Positions 43,304 to 52,225 of a stretch of 64,000 nt of DNA are shown here, piece after piece. The notes beneath the pieces are model-generated. The model was not told where the DNA came from. It saw nothing but the letters and a program-made list of their open reading frames with translations, and did not search any database. The stretch's first letter is position 1. Every line of letters starts with the position of its first letter. The translations under genes and the position numbers were made by a program. The stretch comes from Nostoc sp. NMS9 (GTDB lineage Bacteria; Cyanobacteriota; Cyanobacteriia; Cyanobacteriales; Nostocaceae), in the NCBI RefSeq assembly GCF_017114995.1, contig NZ_JABXKL010000071.1, positions 124,001 to 188,000 of the forward strand, written 5' to 3'.

Positions 43304-46300
43304 ATGGATGCTCAAAAAATAAAAATTTTATTAGTTGATGACAACTTAGAGAATTTACATTTTTTATCAGACATCCTTCAACACCAAGGTTATCAAGTAG
43401 AAAGTGTCATTTCTGGGCAATTGGCAATCAATACGGCACTCGCTTCTTCCCCGGATTTGCTTTTGCTAAATGTTCTCATTATAGAGAGTGATGATTATGA
43501 AGTATGTCAATATTTGAAAGCTAACGAGCCAACTCAAGAGATTCCGATAATTCTTTTCGGAATGTTCGATGATTTTTTTGAAAAAACAAGCGTCTTAAAT
43601 TTAGGCTATATTGACTATATTACTCAACCATTCCAAACTAAAGAAGTTTTATTACGCGTCCAAAATCAACTCACTCTCCAAAGACTGAAAAAACAGTTAA
43701 AAGAAAAAAATTCCCAACTGCAACAGGAGATTAAAGAGCGTCAACGGATTACAGTTGAGTTAAATATTCGCAACAGACAAATAGAAGATATTTTTAAAGA
43801 AATTCCCGTTAGCATTAGCAAAGCCTTTTGTAGAGAAGTTTATCAAAGCGAACGCCTTGTAGTCGAAGCCGCCCTCAAGAAGAGTGAAAGTCAGTATCGG
43901 CTCCTAGTGGAGACATCCCAAGATATGATCTGGTCGGTGAACATTGATGGACTAATTACCTTTGTCAATCCAGCAGTCAAGCAAATTTATGGCTACGAAC
44001 CACAAGAAATGATCGGGCGTGCCTTAATTGATTTCATCTCACCTACACAAGTTGCTCAAGATAAAGTAGCCTTTGAGCGTGTTATTCAGGGAAAGTCTAT
44101 CTTTCAGCATGAAACTACCTGTGTGGCTAAAGATGGTACCTTACTTTATCTAATGTTGAATGCGATCGCATTACGCAACGAATCGGGTTTAGTTATAGGC
44201 ATGACAGGCACTGCTAGTAATATTACACAGCGTCGAGGTGTAGAAAAATTACTCCAAGAAAGCGCGATTAAGCTCCGCAATCATAATCTAGTGCTAACAC
44301 AATTGGCACAAAATCAGACGCTTTATCAGGGTGATTTGAAAGCAGCCTTGAGTAAAATCACAGAAACAGCGGTTAAGAATATTGGCATGGAACGAGCTAG
44401 TGTCTGGCTGTATGACGAAACAGGCATGAAAATCCAGTGTTTTGATCTATTTGAGGGCAGTCGCAATCAACATAGCGAAGGACTTTTCTTATCAGCAGTA
44501 GATTATCCAATTTATTTTGCAGCTTTGCAGCAAAACCAACCAATCGCTGCAGATGATGCTCATGCCGATCCCAGAACTAAAGAATTTTCTGCGTCTTACT
44601 CAAGATTAAACATTACCTCCATACTTGATACACCCGTTAGGTTGGAGGGAAAGACCGTAGGAGTTTTATGTCTGGAGGCAGTGGGAGTTACTCATCATTG
44701 GACGCTAGAAGACCAAAATTTCGCTCGCTCTCTGGGTAATTTAGTATCTTTGGTATTGGAGGCAAAAGAACGCCAACGCGCAGAAGCAGCGCGACGGGTT
44801 TCTGAAGAAAAGTTAGCGTCAGCTTTTCGGTCATCTCCTGACCCAATTGCCTTAATTACTGTTCAGGGCAAACGCTACATCGAAGTAAACGACAGCTTTT
44901 GTCGGTTTTTTGGTTATTCTCGCTCTCAGGTAATCGATCGCACCGATGAAGAATTGCATATTTGGGTGAATCCAGAAGAATATAATTTTCTCACCCAGAT
45001 TCTGCAACAAACAAAAGCCATCCGCAACTATGAGATTGATGTCTGCACTTCAACAGGAGAAATTAGGACAACCCTGTTGAGTGCAGAAATGATCGAGATT
45101 GATGGGCAATGGTACGTACTGGGAACCGCGAAAGATATTACTGAACGCAAGCAGGCAGAAAATGAAAGCCGTTTGTTACTGTTGACAACCCAAGCTATCA
45201 CTCGCGCTAGTGATGTCAACAGCGCCTTAGCAGTGGTCTTGCGCTTAATTTGTCACACCATTGGCTGGGATTTTGGTGAAGCATGGATACCTAATGAAGA
45301 TGGCACTGTTTTAGAACACAGTCTGGGTTGGTACGGAGAGGAAAGCAGTTTAGAAGAATTCTGCCAGCAAAGCCAAACGGTGAAATTTGCTCTGGGAGTG
45401 GGATTACCAGGAAGAGTTTGGCAGAACCAAGAACCAGAATGGATAGAAGATGTTTCTAAAGTTACACAACCAGTTTTCTTGCGATCGCCACAAGCAGCAA
45501 AGGTAGGATTAAAAGCTGGTTTTGGTGTTCCGATAGTGGCTGGGAACCAAGTATTAGCTGTTTTAGTATTTTTTAAACGTAGCTCAGTATTGGTAGATCG
45601 GCGTTTGCTCTTGCTAGTCAGTGCTGTTGCTGCTCAGTTGGGTGGGTTGATTGAGCGCAAAACCCTAGAACAAGAACTAGCACTTAGAGAAGCTCGCCTT
45701 AATGCCTTTTTTAGCAGTGCTCCCGTTGGCATGAACATCGTAGATAACCAGCTGCGGTTTGTGCAAATCAACCAACTGCTAGCAGAGATTAATGGACTAC
45801 CCCAGCAAGATCATATTGGCAAGACTATCCATGAAGTCTTACCCCACATGGCCTCCTTAGTGGAACCAATTTATCAACAGGTTCTATTGACAGGTCAACC
45901 CATTCTCAATCAAGAATTAAGCAGTGCATCCATTCAACAACCAGATATTATCCGCCACTTCTTAGCTTCTTATTTTCCGATTGTTGATGAAGACGATCGC
46001 CCCTCTGGTGTCGGCACGGTTTTAGTAGAAATTAGCGAACTGCAAGCAGCGCTACGCGAACGCAAACGTGTTGAACAAGAACTGCGTTTAGCAAACGAAC
46101 GCCTACAATATCTGCTCACCTCCAGCCCTGTAGTTATTTATAGCAGCAAAACATCAGACGATTTTAGCACAACCTTTATCAGTGAGAACGTTAAAGAAAT
46201 GGTGGGCTATGAAGCGCGGGAATTTATCGATAACTCCAGTTTTTGGCTTTATCACGTCCATCCACAAGATATTGAACTGATCTCGGAAAAATTTTCCCAC

Positions 46301-48964
46301 CTTGTTGAGCAAGAGTACATTTCCTATGAATACCGCTGGTTACACGCTGACGGAACTTATCACTGGTTCTACGAAAAGATGAGGTTAATTCGTGACGAAG
46401 CTGACTACCCTATAGAATGCGTTGGTTATTGGGCAGACATTAACGATCGCAAATTGGCAGAACTAGCTTTGCAGTCAGGTCAGCAACGATATCAACTTCT
46501 AGCAGAAGCCTCACCAGCTTGTATCTTTCATACTGATGTAGATGGCAATGTTTTATATTTTAATCAACGCTGGAGTGAAATTACTGGATGTAGTTTAGAA
46601 GATTCTCTGGGAACAGGTTGGGCAAATGCCGTACATCCAGACGACCGCGAACAGCTATTGTTGGCATGGAATCAAGCAACAGCCGCTAAGTCAACCTATA
46701 AGTACGAACATCGTTTCTTGCATGATGATGATAATACAGTCATCTGGGTAATTTGTCATGCTTTGCCAGAATTTAGAGATGATGGAGAAATTAAAGGCTA
46801 CATCGGTACAATTACAGATATTACCGAGAGAAAATTGGCAGAAGAAGCCTTGCGTGAGAGTGCAGAGCGAGAAAGAGCGATCGCTCAAGTGATTCAAAGA
46901 ATGCGCCAAACACTGGATTTAGAGACGATATTTGCGGCTACAACCGAAGAATTACGCCAAGTACTCAACTGCGATCGGGTTGTTGTCTATCGTTTCAATC
47001 CCGACTGGAATGGGGAATTTGTTTCTGAATCAGTGGGTAACGGTTGGATTTCTCTCATAGAAGAACACAACAATGACCCTCATCTCACAGAAGGTGTTTT
47101 ACAAGATGGGCGTTGCCTAGCGAAAATTTTGGATAGTGGGGATAACCAGGTGGAATATCCCGATCTGCAAGTAACCCCAGGCGCAAGTTTCATCTGTGTT
47201 CCAGACATTTACAACGCTGAGTTTCATCCTGCTTATATCAACCTCTTAGAGCGCTTTCAGGCTAAGGCCTACATTATTGTTCCGATTTTACATGGTAGTC
47301 AGCTTTGGGGATTGCTGGCGAGTTATCAAAATTCCGATCCCCGCCAATGGAAACCAGGAGAAATCAACATCGTAGTTCAAATTGGCAATCAGTTGGGCGT
47401 TGCTTTACAGCAGGCACAATTGCTAGCGCAAACTCAAAGGCAGTCACAAGCATTGCAAGAAGCTGTAATCATTGCTGATGCTGCTAACCGTGCCAAAAGC
47501 GAATTCCTGGCCAACATGAGTCACGAACTGCGTACCCCACTCAACGCCATCCTCGGTTTTACCCAAGTCATGAGCCACGATCATGATTTATCAACTGAAC
47601 ATCAGCAAAATCTAGCAATCATCAATCGTGCTGGCGAACATCTCCTGAATTTAATCAACGACATTTTGGAAATGTCTAAAATCGAAGCTGGCAGAATAAC
47701 CTTAAATCTCAACAGTTTTGATTTAATTCGCCTCTTGGAAAACCTCGAAGAGATGTTGCGCTTCCGCGCCACCTCCAAAGGATTGGAATTAGTTTTTGAA
47801 TATACATCTCACCTTCCCCAATACATCCAAGTTGACGAAAGTAAACTGCGTCAAGTCTTACTTAACCTCCTGGGAAATGCAATCAAATTTACCGATACTG
47901 GAAGGGTGACACTGCGAGTGGGGATGGGGAGCAGGGGAGCAGGGGAGCAGGGGGAGCAAAATTTTCCTCATCCCCCTCATCTCTTCTTCGAGGTACAAGA
48001 CACTGGCCGCGGTATTGCCCCACAAGAAATTGACTTGCTATTTGAAGCTTTTGGGCAAACTGAAACCGGAAGAAAATCGCAACAGGGAACAGGACTAGGT
48101 TTAGCAATTAGCCGCAAATATGTGGAACTAATGGGAGGAGATATTAGCGTCACCAGCACTATTGGCCAGGGAAGTAAATTTGCTTTTGATATTCAATTTG
48201 GTCTAGCCGCAGCCAGCGAAATCCAGATCCAACAAACTAGACCCCAAGTTATTAGTTTAGCGCCTGCTCAAAGCGAATACCGTATTTTAGTGGTCGATGA
48301 CTCCACAGATAGCCGTTTAGTGCTAATGAAAATTCTTACATCTATCGGTTTTGCAGTTCAGGAAGCAATAAATGGTATTGAAGCGATCGCACTTTGGCAG
48401 ACATGGCAACCACATCTAATTTTAATGGATATGCGGATGCCAATTATGGACGGCTACGAAGCTACAAAAGTTATTAAAACTAGAGAAGAAACCTCAATCC
48501 AAAATATAAAATCCCAAATTCCCAATTGGAAGACAATTATTATTGCCTTAACTGCTAATGCTTTTGAAGAACAACGAGAGGCAATAATCAAAGCGGGTTG
48601 CGATGATTATATTAATAAGCCTTTCCGCGAGGAAGAATTACTAGAAAAGTTAAGCGAATATTTGGGAGTTCAATATATTTATCAAGAAGAAAGCTATCAG
48701 CTAACAAACCTAAAGCAACAAAGACCAAAATCAATATTGACGCTCACGGATTTAGTGACTCTATTATCTGAAATGTCACCTGAATGGGTAAAACAGGTGT
48801 ACACTGCCGCAGCTCAATGTAGTGATGACCTGATTTTAGAATTGATTGAGCAAATCCCTTCGGAAAATGCTGTACTGCAAAATTTTATCAAGAATTTAGC
48901 TCATGATTTTCAGTTTGAGAAAATTATGGAATTGACGAGTATTGCAGGAATATTATCCAGTTAA
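43304..48964 (+). CDS. Giant hybrid histidine kinase, multi-PAS/GAF
   Basis: The soluble protein has 1,886 residues. In order: a receiver-like domain (~5-120), PAS, GAF, PAS, GAF, then three PAS domains, a phytochrome-like GAF, HisKA (NMSHELRTPLNAILGF), HATPase (DTGRGIA, GTGLGLAIS), an intact receiver (MDMRMPIMDGYEAT, NKPFREEE) and a ~70-residue tail. The N-terminal receiver is degenerate: Asn56 replaces the phospho-acceptor Asp and Gln108 the conserved Lys. The last GAF lacks the Cys-His pair of bilin-binding GAFs. Two low-complexity insertions from genomic repeats lie in the HATPase and C-terminal receiver. ATG 43304 is chosen over an upstream TTG because of AGGAACT. Confidence 0.92.
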   Translation: MDAQKIKILLVDDNLENLHFLSDILQHQGYQVESVISGQLAINTALASSPDLLLLNVLIIESDDYEVCQYLKANEPTQEIPIILFGMFDDFFEKTSVLNLGYIDYITQPFQTKEVLLRVQNQLTLQRLKKQLKEKNSQLQQEIKERQRITVELNIRNRQIEDIFKEIPVSISKAFCREVYQSERLVVEAALKKSESQYRLLVETSQDMIWSVNIDGLITFVNPAVKQIYGYEPQEMIGRALIDFISPTQVAQDKVAFERVIQGKSIFQHETTCVAKDGTLLYLMLNAIALRNESGLVIGMTGTASNITQRRGVEKLLQESAIKLRNHNLVLTQLAQNQTLYQGDLKAALSKITETAVKNIGMERASVWLYDETGMKIQCFDLFEGSRNQHSEGLFLSAVDYPIYFAALQQNQPIAADDAHADPRTKEFSASYSRLNITSILDTPVRLEGKTVGVLCLEAVGVTHHWTLEDQNFARSLGNLVSLVLEAKERQRAEAARRVSEEKLASAFRSSPDPIALITVQGKRYIEVNDSFCRFFGYSRSQVIDRTDEELHIWVNPEEYNFLTQILQQTKAIRNYEIDVCTSTGEIRTTLLSAEMIEIDGQWYVLGTAKDITERKQAENESRLLLLTTQAITRASDVNSALAVVLRLICHTIGWDFGEAWIPNEDGTVLEHSLGWYGEESSLEEFCQQSQTVKFALGVGLPGRVWQNQEPEWIEDVSKVTQPVFLRSPQAAKVGLKAGFGVPIVAGNQVLAVLVFFKRSSVLVDRRLLLLVSAVAAQLGGLIERKTLEQELALREARLNAFFSSAPVGMNIVDNQLRFVQINQLLAEINGLPQQDHIGKTIHEVLPHMASLVEPIYQQVLLTGQPILNQELSSASIQQPDIIRHFLASYFPIVDEDDRPSGVGTVLVEISELQAALRERKRVEQELRLANERLQYLLTSSPVVIYSSKTSDDFSTTFISENVKEMVGYEAREFIDNSSFWLYHVHPQDIELISEKFSHLVEQEYISYEYRWLHADGTYHWFYEKMRLIRDEADYPIECVGYWADINDRKLAELALQSGQQRYQLLAEASPACIFHTDVDGNVLYFNQRWSEITGCSLEDSLGTGWANAVHPDDREQLLLAWNQATAAKSTYKYEHRFLHDDDNTVIWVICHALPEFRDDGEIKGYIGTITDITERKLAEEALRESAERERAIAQVIQRMRQTLDLETIFAATTEELRQVLNCDRVVVYRFNPDWNGEFVSESVGNGWISLIEEHNNDPHLTEGVLQDGRCLAKILDSGDNQVEYPDLQVTPGASFICVPDIYNAEFHPAYINLLERFQAKAYIIVPILHGSQLWGLLASYQNSDPRQWKPGEINIVVQIGNQLGVALQQAQLLAQTQRQSQALQEAVIIADAANRAKSEFLANMSHELRTPLNAILGFTQVMSHDHDLSTEHQQNLAIINRAGEHLLNLINDILEMSKIEAGRITLNLNSFDLIRLLENLEEMLRFRATSKGLELVFEYTSHLPQYIQVDESKLRQVLLNLLGNAIKFTDTGRVTLRVGMGSRGAGEQGEQNFPHPPHLFFEVQDTGRGIAPQEIDLLFEAFGQTETGRKSQQGTGLGLAISRKYVELMGGDISVTSTIGQGSKFAFDIQFGLAAASEIQIQQTRPQVISLAPAQSEYRILVVDDSTDSRLVLMKILTSIGFAVQEAINGIEAIALWQTWQPHLILMDMRMPIMDGYEATKVIKTREETSIQNIKSQIPNWKTIIIALTANAFEEQREAIIKAGCDDYINKPFREEELLEKLSEYLGVQYIYQEESYQLTNLKQQRPKSILTLTDLVTLLSEMSPEWVKQVYTAAAQCSDDLILELIEQIPSENAVLQNFIKNLAHDFQFEKIMELTSIAGILSS

Positions 48965-48992
48965 TAACACTGCCAGAAATAATTCAATGGCT

Positions 48993-50639
48993 TTACCGTA
49001 AACGTCCCGATCGCAATGTACTAATAATTAACCACAAACCCAATAAACTAGCGACTGCAAATAGGATGGTGCTTAAAAAAGATAGCTGAGTTGTCTGCGC
49101 TCTGGTAGAAATAATTGCCGCACCCATAATCAGCGAACCCACTAATATACTAAAAGATAGTCGGTTAGCGGCATCATCCATAGTGCGCCGTACACCATCT
49201 AAACCCCGCAGCGAGAGATTCCACTGTAAGGTTTCTGAGGTAACTCGGTCTAATAACAGTTCGATTTGGCGGGGAGATTGGAGAGACAGACTTTTCAGAT
49301 CCAAGGCTGTCCTCAAAAGCGATCGCACTGGATTATCCCCTATTAGCTGGCGACGAAATAAGTCTGTAATTAATGGTTTGACTTCATCAAAAAAATTAAG
49401 CTCTGGGTTGAATGTCCGCGCTACCCCTTCTAAATTTGCTAAGGTTTTGGCATACAAACCCATATTACTAGGCAACCTAATTTTATTGTTGCGGGCAACT
49501 TGTAAAACTTCATAAATTATCTGACTGAAGTTTATTTGTGTGAGGCTGACATTGTGATACTTACGTAACATGCGATCGTAATCATTTTCTAACCGCGACA
49601 AAATTACTGGTTGAGCAGAATCTGATAGCTGCAAAGTTAACTGAGCGCACCTTTGAGCATCTAAATCAACGATCGCTAACAACATCTCTGTTAATATCTG
49701 CTGTGTCCGGGGATCGAGTCTTCCGACCATTCCACAATCTAACAGGGCAACACGCCCATCTTTCAGATAAAACAAGTTTCCTGGATGGGGATCGGCGTGA
49801 AAAAAGCCATCAATATATAGTTGCTGAAAAAATACCCGAAATAACAAAGTAGTTATTTCTTTACGCTTTTCGGCAGAGTCTTTAACGTTGGGGTCATTAT
49901 CCAAATCCGCGGCCAGGAACGGCACTCCATCCAGCCATTCCATTACCAGTAATTTCTCTGTGGTCAATTCCCAGTTAATTTCCGCCACCACTATTTGTGT
50001 GGGATCGTACCAGCGACTCTGGGATAAGTTGCGACGTAGTTGATCTGTAAAACCCGCTTCCCGGGTAAAATCTAACTCGGCTTCTAAAGCTTTGGTAAAT
50101 TCTTCGGCGATGGATTTAATTTCGTAGGTTTGCCCAAACTCAGTCCGCGCCACTAAATCGGCAATACCTTGAATTAAAGCAATATCTTGGGCAATAGTAA
50201 TATCTATTCCCGGACGTTGCACTTTCAGAGCGACTTCTCGACCGTCTGCTAGTGTAGCTCGATGTGTCTGGGCAATCGATCCGGCGGCGACTGGGATTGG
50301 GTTAACTGTGCTGAAGGTTTCTGCTAGTGGACGTTTTAATTCTTTACGGAGAATTATTTCTATCTCTGACCAAGGAACTGGCGGTACTTCATCTTGTAGA
50401 GTTGACAATTCCTCAATATAGGAGGCGCTCAGTAAGTCAGGGCGGGTAGACATTAACTGACCAAGTTTGACGTAAACTGGCCCCAAGTCTACCAGGACAT
50501 TTTTTAAAACCGCAGGTGTCGGCAGCTGGGGTTCATCAGCTTTGCCACCAGTAAGTAACCTTCGCATATAGTCCCAGCCATTGCGAAGGAAGACTTCAAG
50601 GATTTCTCGTTGACGGGGAACAGTTTGGGTGAGGAACAT
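48993..50639 (-). CDS. ABC1/AarF/UbiB-family atypical kinase
   Basis: From ATG 50639 the protein has 548 residues. Kinase-like motifs typical of the family are present: LVDLGPVYVKLGQLMSTRPD (KxGQ), the Ala-rich loop VAAGSIAQTHRATLADGREV, ALKVQRPG, DGFFHADPHPGNLFYL and LLDCGMVGRL. Two C-terminal hydrophobic helices anchor it to the membrane. The family supports quinone biosynthesis and, in plastids and cyanobacteria, plastoquinone/tocopherol homeostasis. Its end is 28 bp from the stop of the convergent giant kinase. The gene symbol is left open because cyanobacteria have several paralogues. Confidence 0.9.
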   Translation of the reverse strand: MFLTQTVPRQREILEVFLRNGWDYMRRLLTGGKADEPQLPTPAVLKNVLVDLGPVYVKLGQLMSTRPDLLSASYIEELSTLQDEVPPVPWSEIEIILRKELKRPLAETFSTVNPIPVAAGSIAQTHRATLADGREVALKVQRPGIDITIAQDIALIQGIADLVARTEFGQTYEIKSIAEEFTKALEAELDFTREAGFTDQLRRNLSQSRWYDPTQIVVAEINWELTTEKLLVMEWLDGVPFLAADLDNDPNVKDSAEKRKEITTLLFRVFFQQLYIDGFFHADPHPGNLFYLKDGRVALLDCGMVGRLDPRTQQILTEMLLAIVDLDAQRCAQLTLQLSDSAQPVILSRLENDYDRMLRKYHNVSLTQINFSQIIYEVLQVARNNKIRLPSNMGLYAKTLANLEGVARTFNPELNFFDEVKPLITDLFRRQLIGDNPVRSLLRTALDLKSLSLQSPRQIELLLDRVTSETLQWNLSLRGLDGVRRTMDDAANRLSFSILVGSLIMGAAIISTRAQTTQLSFLSTILFAVASLLGLWLIISTLRSGRLR

Positions 50640-50670
50640 TTTTGTAAAAAACTGCAAAGAGGCAGAGGAG

Positions 50671-50967
50671 TTAAAGAGGTAAACAGCAGGGGATGACAAT
50701 ACAACCGAAATCGGCTCTAGTTTTGATGCTTGTTAAAGTTTTGCTAGCTGCCGCACAATCTTGAAATCTTTTTATGGATGATTCTACGGCTTCGTGGAGC
50801 TTCTGTTCACTCAGCATTCGTTTGACGTAATTAGAGCAGGAATCCCCGCCGTGTAATAAGCGATGGGAACAAGAAAATCCTTTGGACGGAGAAATATATT
50901 TTTGATAGGCGGTAATAGAATCGATTGCCATTGTCTTGGCCAGAGGCTCAAAGCTAATAATGTCCAT
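50671..50967 (-). CDS. YidD-like small protein
   Basis: The 98-residue protein contains SITAYQKYISPSKGFSCSHR, GDSCSNYVKRMLSEQ and a helix with FQDCAAASKTL. The 'YQKYxSPxKGxSC ... SCSxYxK' pattern is that of the YidD membrane-insertion efficiency factor family, in a cyanobacterial variant with extra residues between the Cys-containing segments. An alternative start is ATG 50931. It lies 31 bp upstream of the UbiB-family kinase gene on the same strand and is probably cotranscribed with it. Confidence 0.65.
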   Translation of the reverse strand: MDIISFEPLAKTMAIDSITAYQKYISPSKGFSCSHRLLHGGDSCSNYVKRMLSEQKLHEAVESSIKRFQDCAAASKTLTSIKTRADFGCIVIPCCLPL

Positions 50968-51045
50968 AACTGTCAGATAAAATAACAGACTGTCAAGTTA
51001 TAATGGGAAAATAGACATTTTCGCCTCTGCCAAGGGTTCTAACTT

Positions 51046-52122
51046 TTATAGCAGGTCAGTAAATCGGGAATCACTTTGGAGAATTTTAAGGATCTGCTTG
51101 ATTTCCTGGGTACGTTCTTTTTTGACAACGAGAGTGATATTGCGATCGCGCACAATCACCACATCCTCTAAACCAATAGTAACAACTACATCTTCTGGAT
51201 TTGAGGCGTAAATAATCGCCCCTTGCGTATCTAAACCTACGTGAGTAGCGAGTTCCACGTTTGGAGTCTCTTCTGTCTTCAGTAAACGTTCGATCGCATT
51301 CCAATCTCCTAAATCATCCCAACCAAAATCAACTGGCAAAACGTATGCTAGAGTGGTCTTTTCCATTAACGCATAGTCTATACTCTTCTTAGGCAACTGG
51401 GGATAGATATCAGGACCATGTTGTTCTAAAGGTTCGATAATTTCCGGAGCATGGGTATGTAGTTCCTTGAGAACAACCCCTGCCCGAAAAACGAACATTC
51501 CACTATTCCAGCTAAAACGCCCCGTAGATAAAAAAGTCTCTGCCGTTTCCCGGTCGGGCTTTTCAGTAAAACGGTTCACGTGATAAGCTGGCAACTCATT
51601 AAAGCTACCTATTTTTTCACCTTGTTCAATGTAGCCGTAACCGGTTGATGGAAAAGTAGGCTTGATCCCCAGTGTAACGATCGCTGCTGTGCTTGCTGCC
51701 AGTTGTGTTGCTGCATTTAATGTGTGTGCAAACGCCTCTTGGTCAGCAATCCAGTGGTCAGCAGGGAAAAAGCCAATAACAGCGTCTTCTCCATAGCGCT
51801 GTTTGATTTCTAAACTTGTCCAAGCAACAGCTGCGGCAGTGTCTCTTCCTTCCGATTCAATCAGCAAGTTTTCAACTGGTAGATCGGGTAGTTGTTGTCT
51901 TACGCCTTCAGCTATCTGACTAGAAGTTATGACCCACAAGGAATCCCAACCGCCACCGAGTTCAATCAATCGATCGGCGGTTGCTTGTAATAGACTTCTA
52001 GAGCTACCATCAAGACTTAAAAATTGCTTGGGTCGGTCTTTGCGGCTTAGGGGCCAAAAACGTTCACCTTTACCACCAGCTAGGATTACGGGGAACAATA
52101 AAGTATTCATGTTGTCATACAC
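51046..52122 (-). CDS. Mannose-1-phosphate guanylyltransferase
   Basis: The 358-residue nucleotidyltransferase makes GDP-mannose for polysaccharides. It has the pyrophosphorylase signature VILAGGKGERFWPLSRKDRP, the FFPADHWI metal site, FTEKPDRETA and the FGWDDLGDW motif of ManC-type enzymes. It lacks the C-terminal phosphomannose isomerase domain of bifunctional enzymes. ATG 52110 is an alternative start. It is divergent from the LCP-family gene with ~100 bp between them, suggesting a link to cell-envelope polysaccharide. Confidence 0.92.
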   Translation of the reverse strand: MYDNMNTLLFPVILAGGKGERFWPLSRKDRPKQFLSLDGSSRSLLQATADRLIELGGGWDSLWVITSSQIAEGVRQQLPDLPVENLLIESEGRDTAAAVAWTSLEIKQRYGEDAVIGFFPADHWIADQEAFAHTLNAATQLAASTAAIVTLGIKPTFPSTGYGYIEQGEKIGSFNELPAYHVNRFTEKPDRETAETFLSTGRFSWNSGMFVFRAGVVLKELHTHAPEIIEPLEQHGPDIYPQLPKKSIDYALMEKTTLAYVLPVDFGWDDLGDWNAIERLLKTEETPNVELATHVGLDTQGAIIYASNPEDVVVTIGLEDVVIVRDRNITLVVKKERTQEIKQILKILQSDSRFTDLL

Positions 52123-52225
52123 GCCTACCGAAGAACATTACAAGTTTACAGTGAGCTTTTCCACTGGCAATATTTGTAGCTTGGATTAACATACTTTTAG
52201 GGAGTGGTTGAGTGGGGAGATAATT

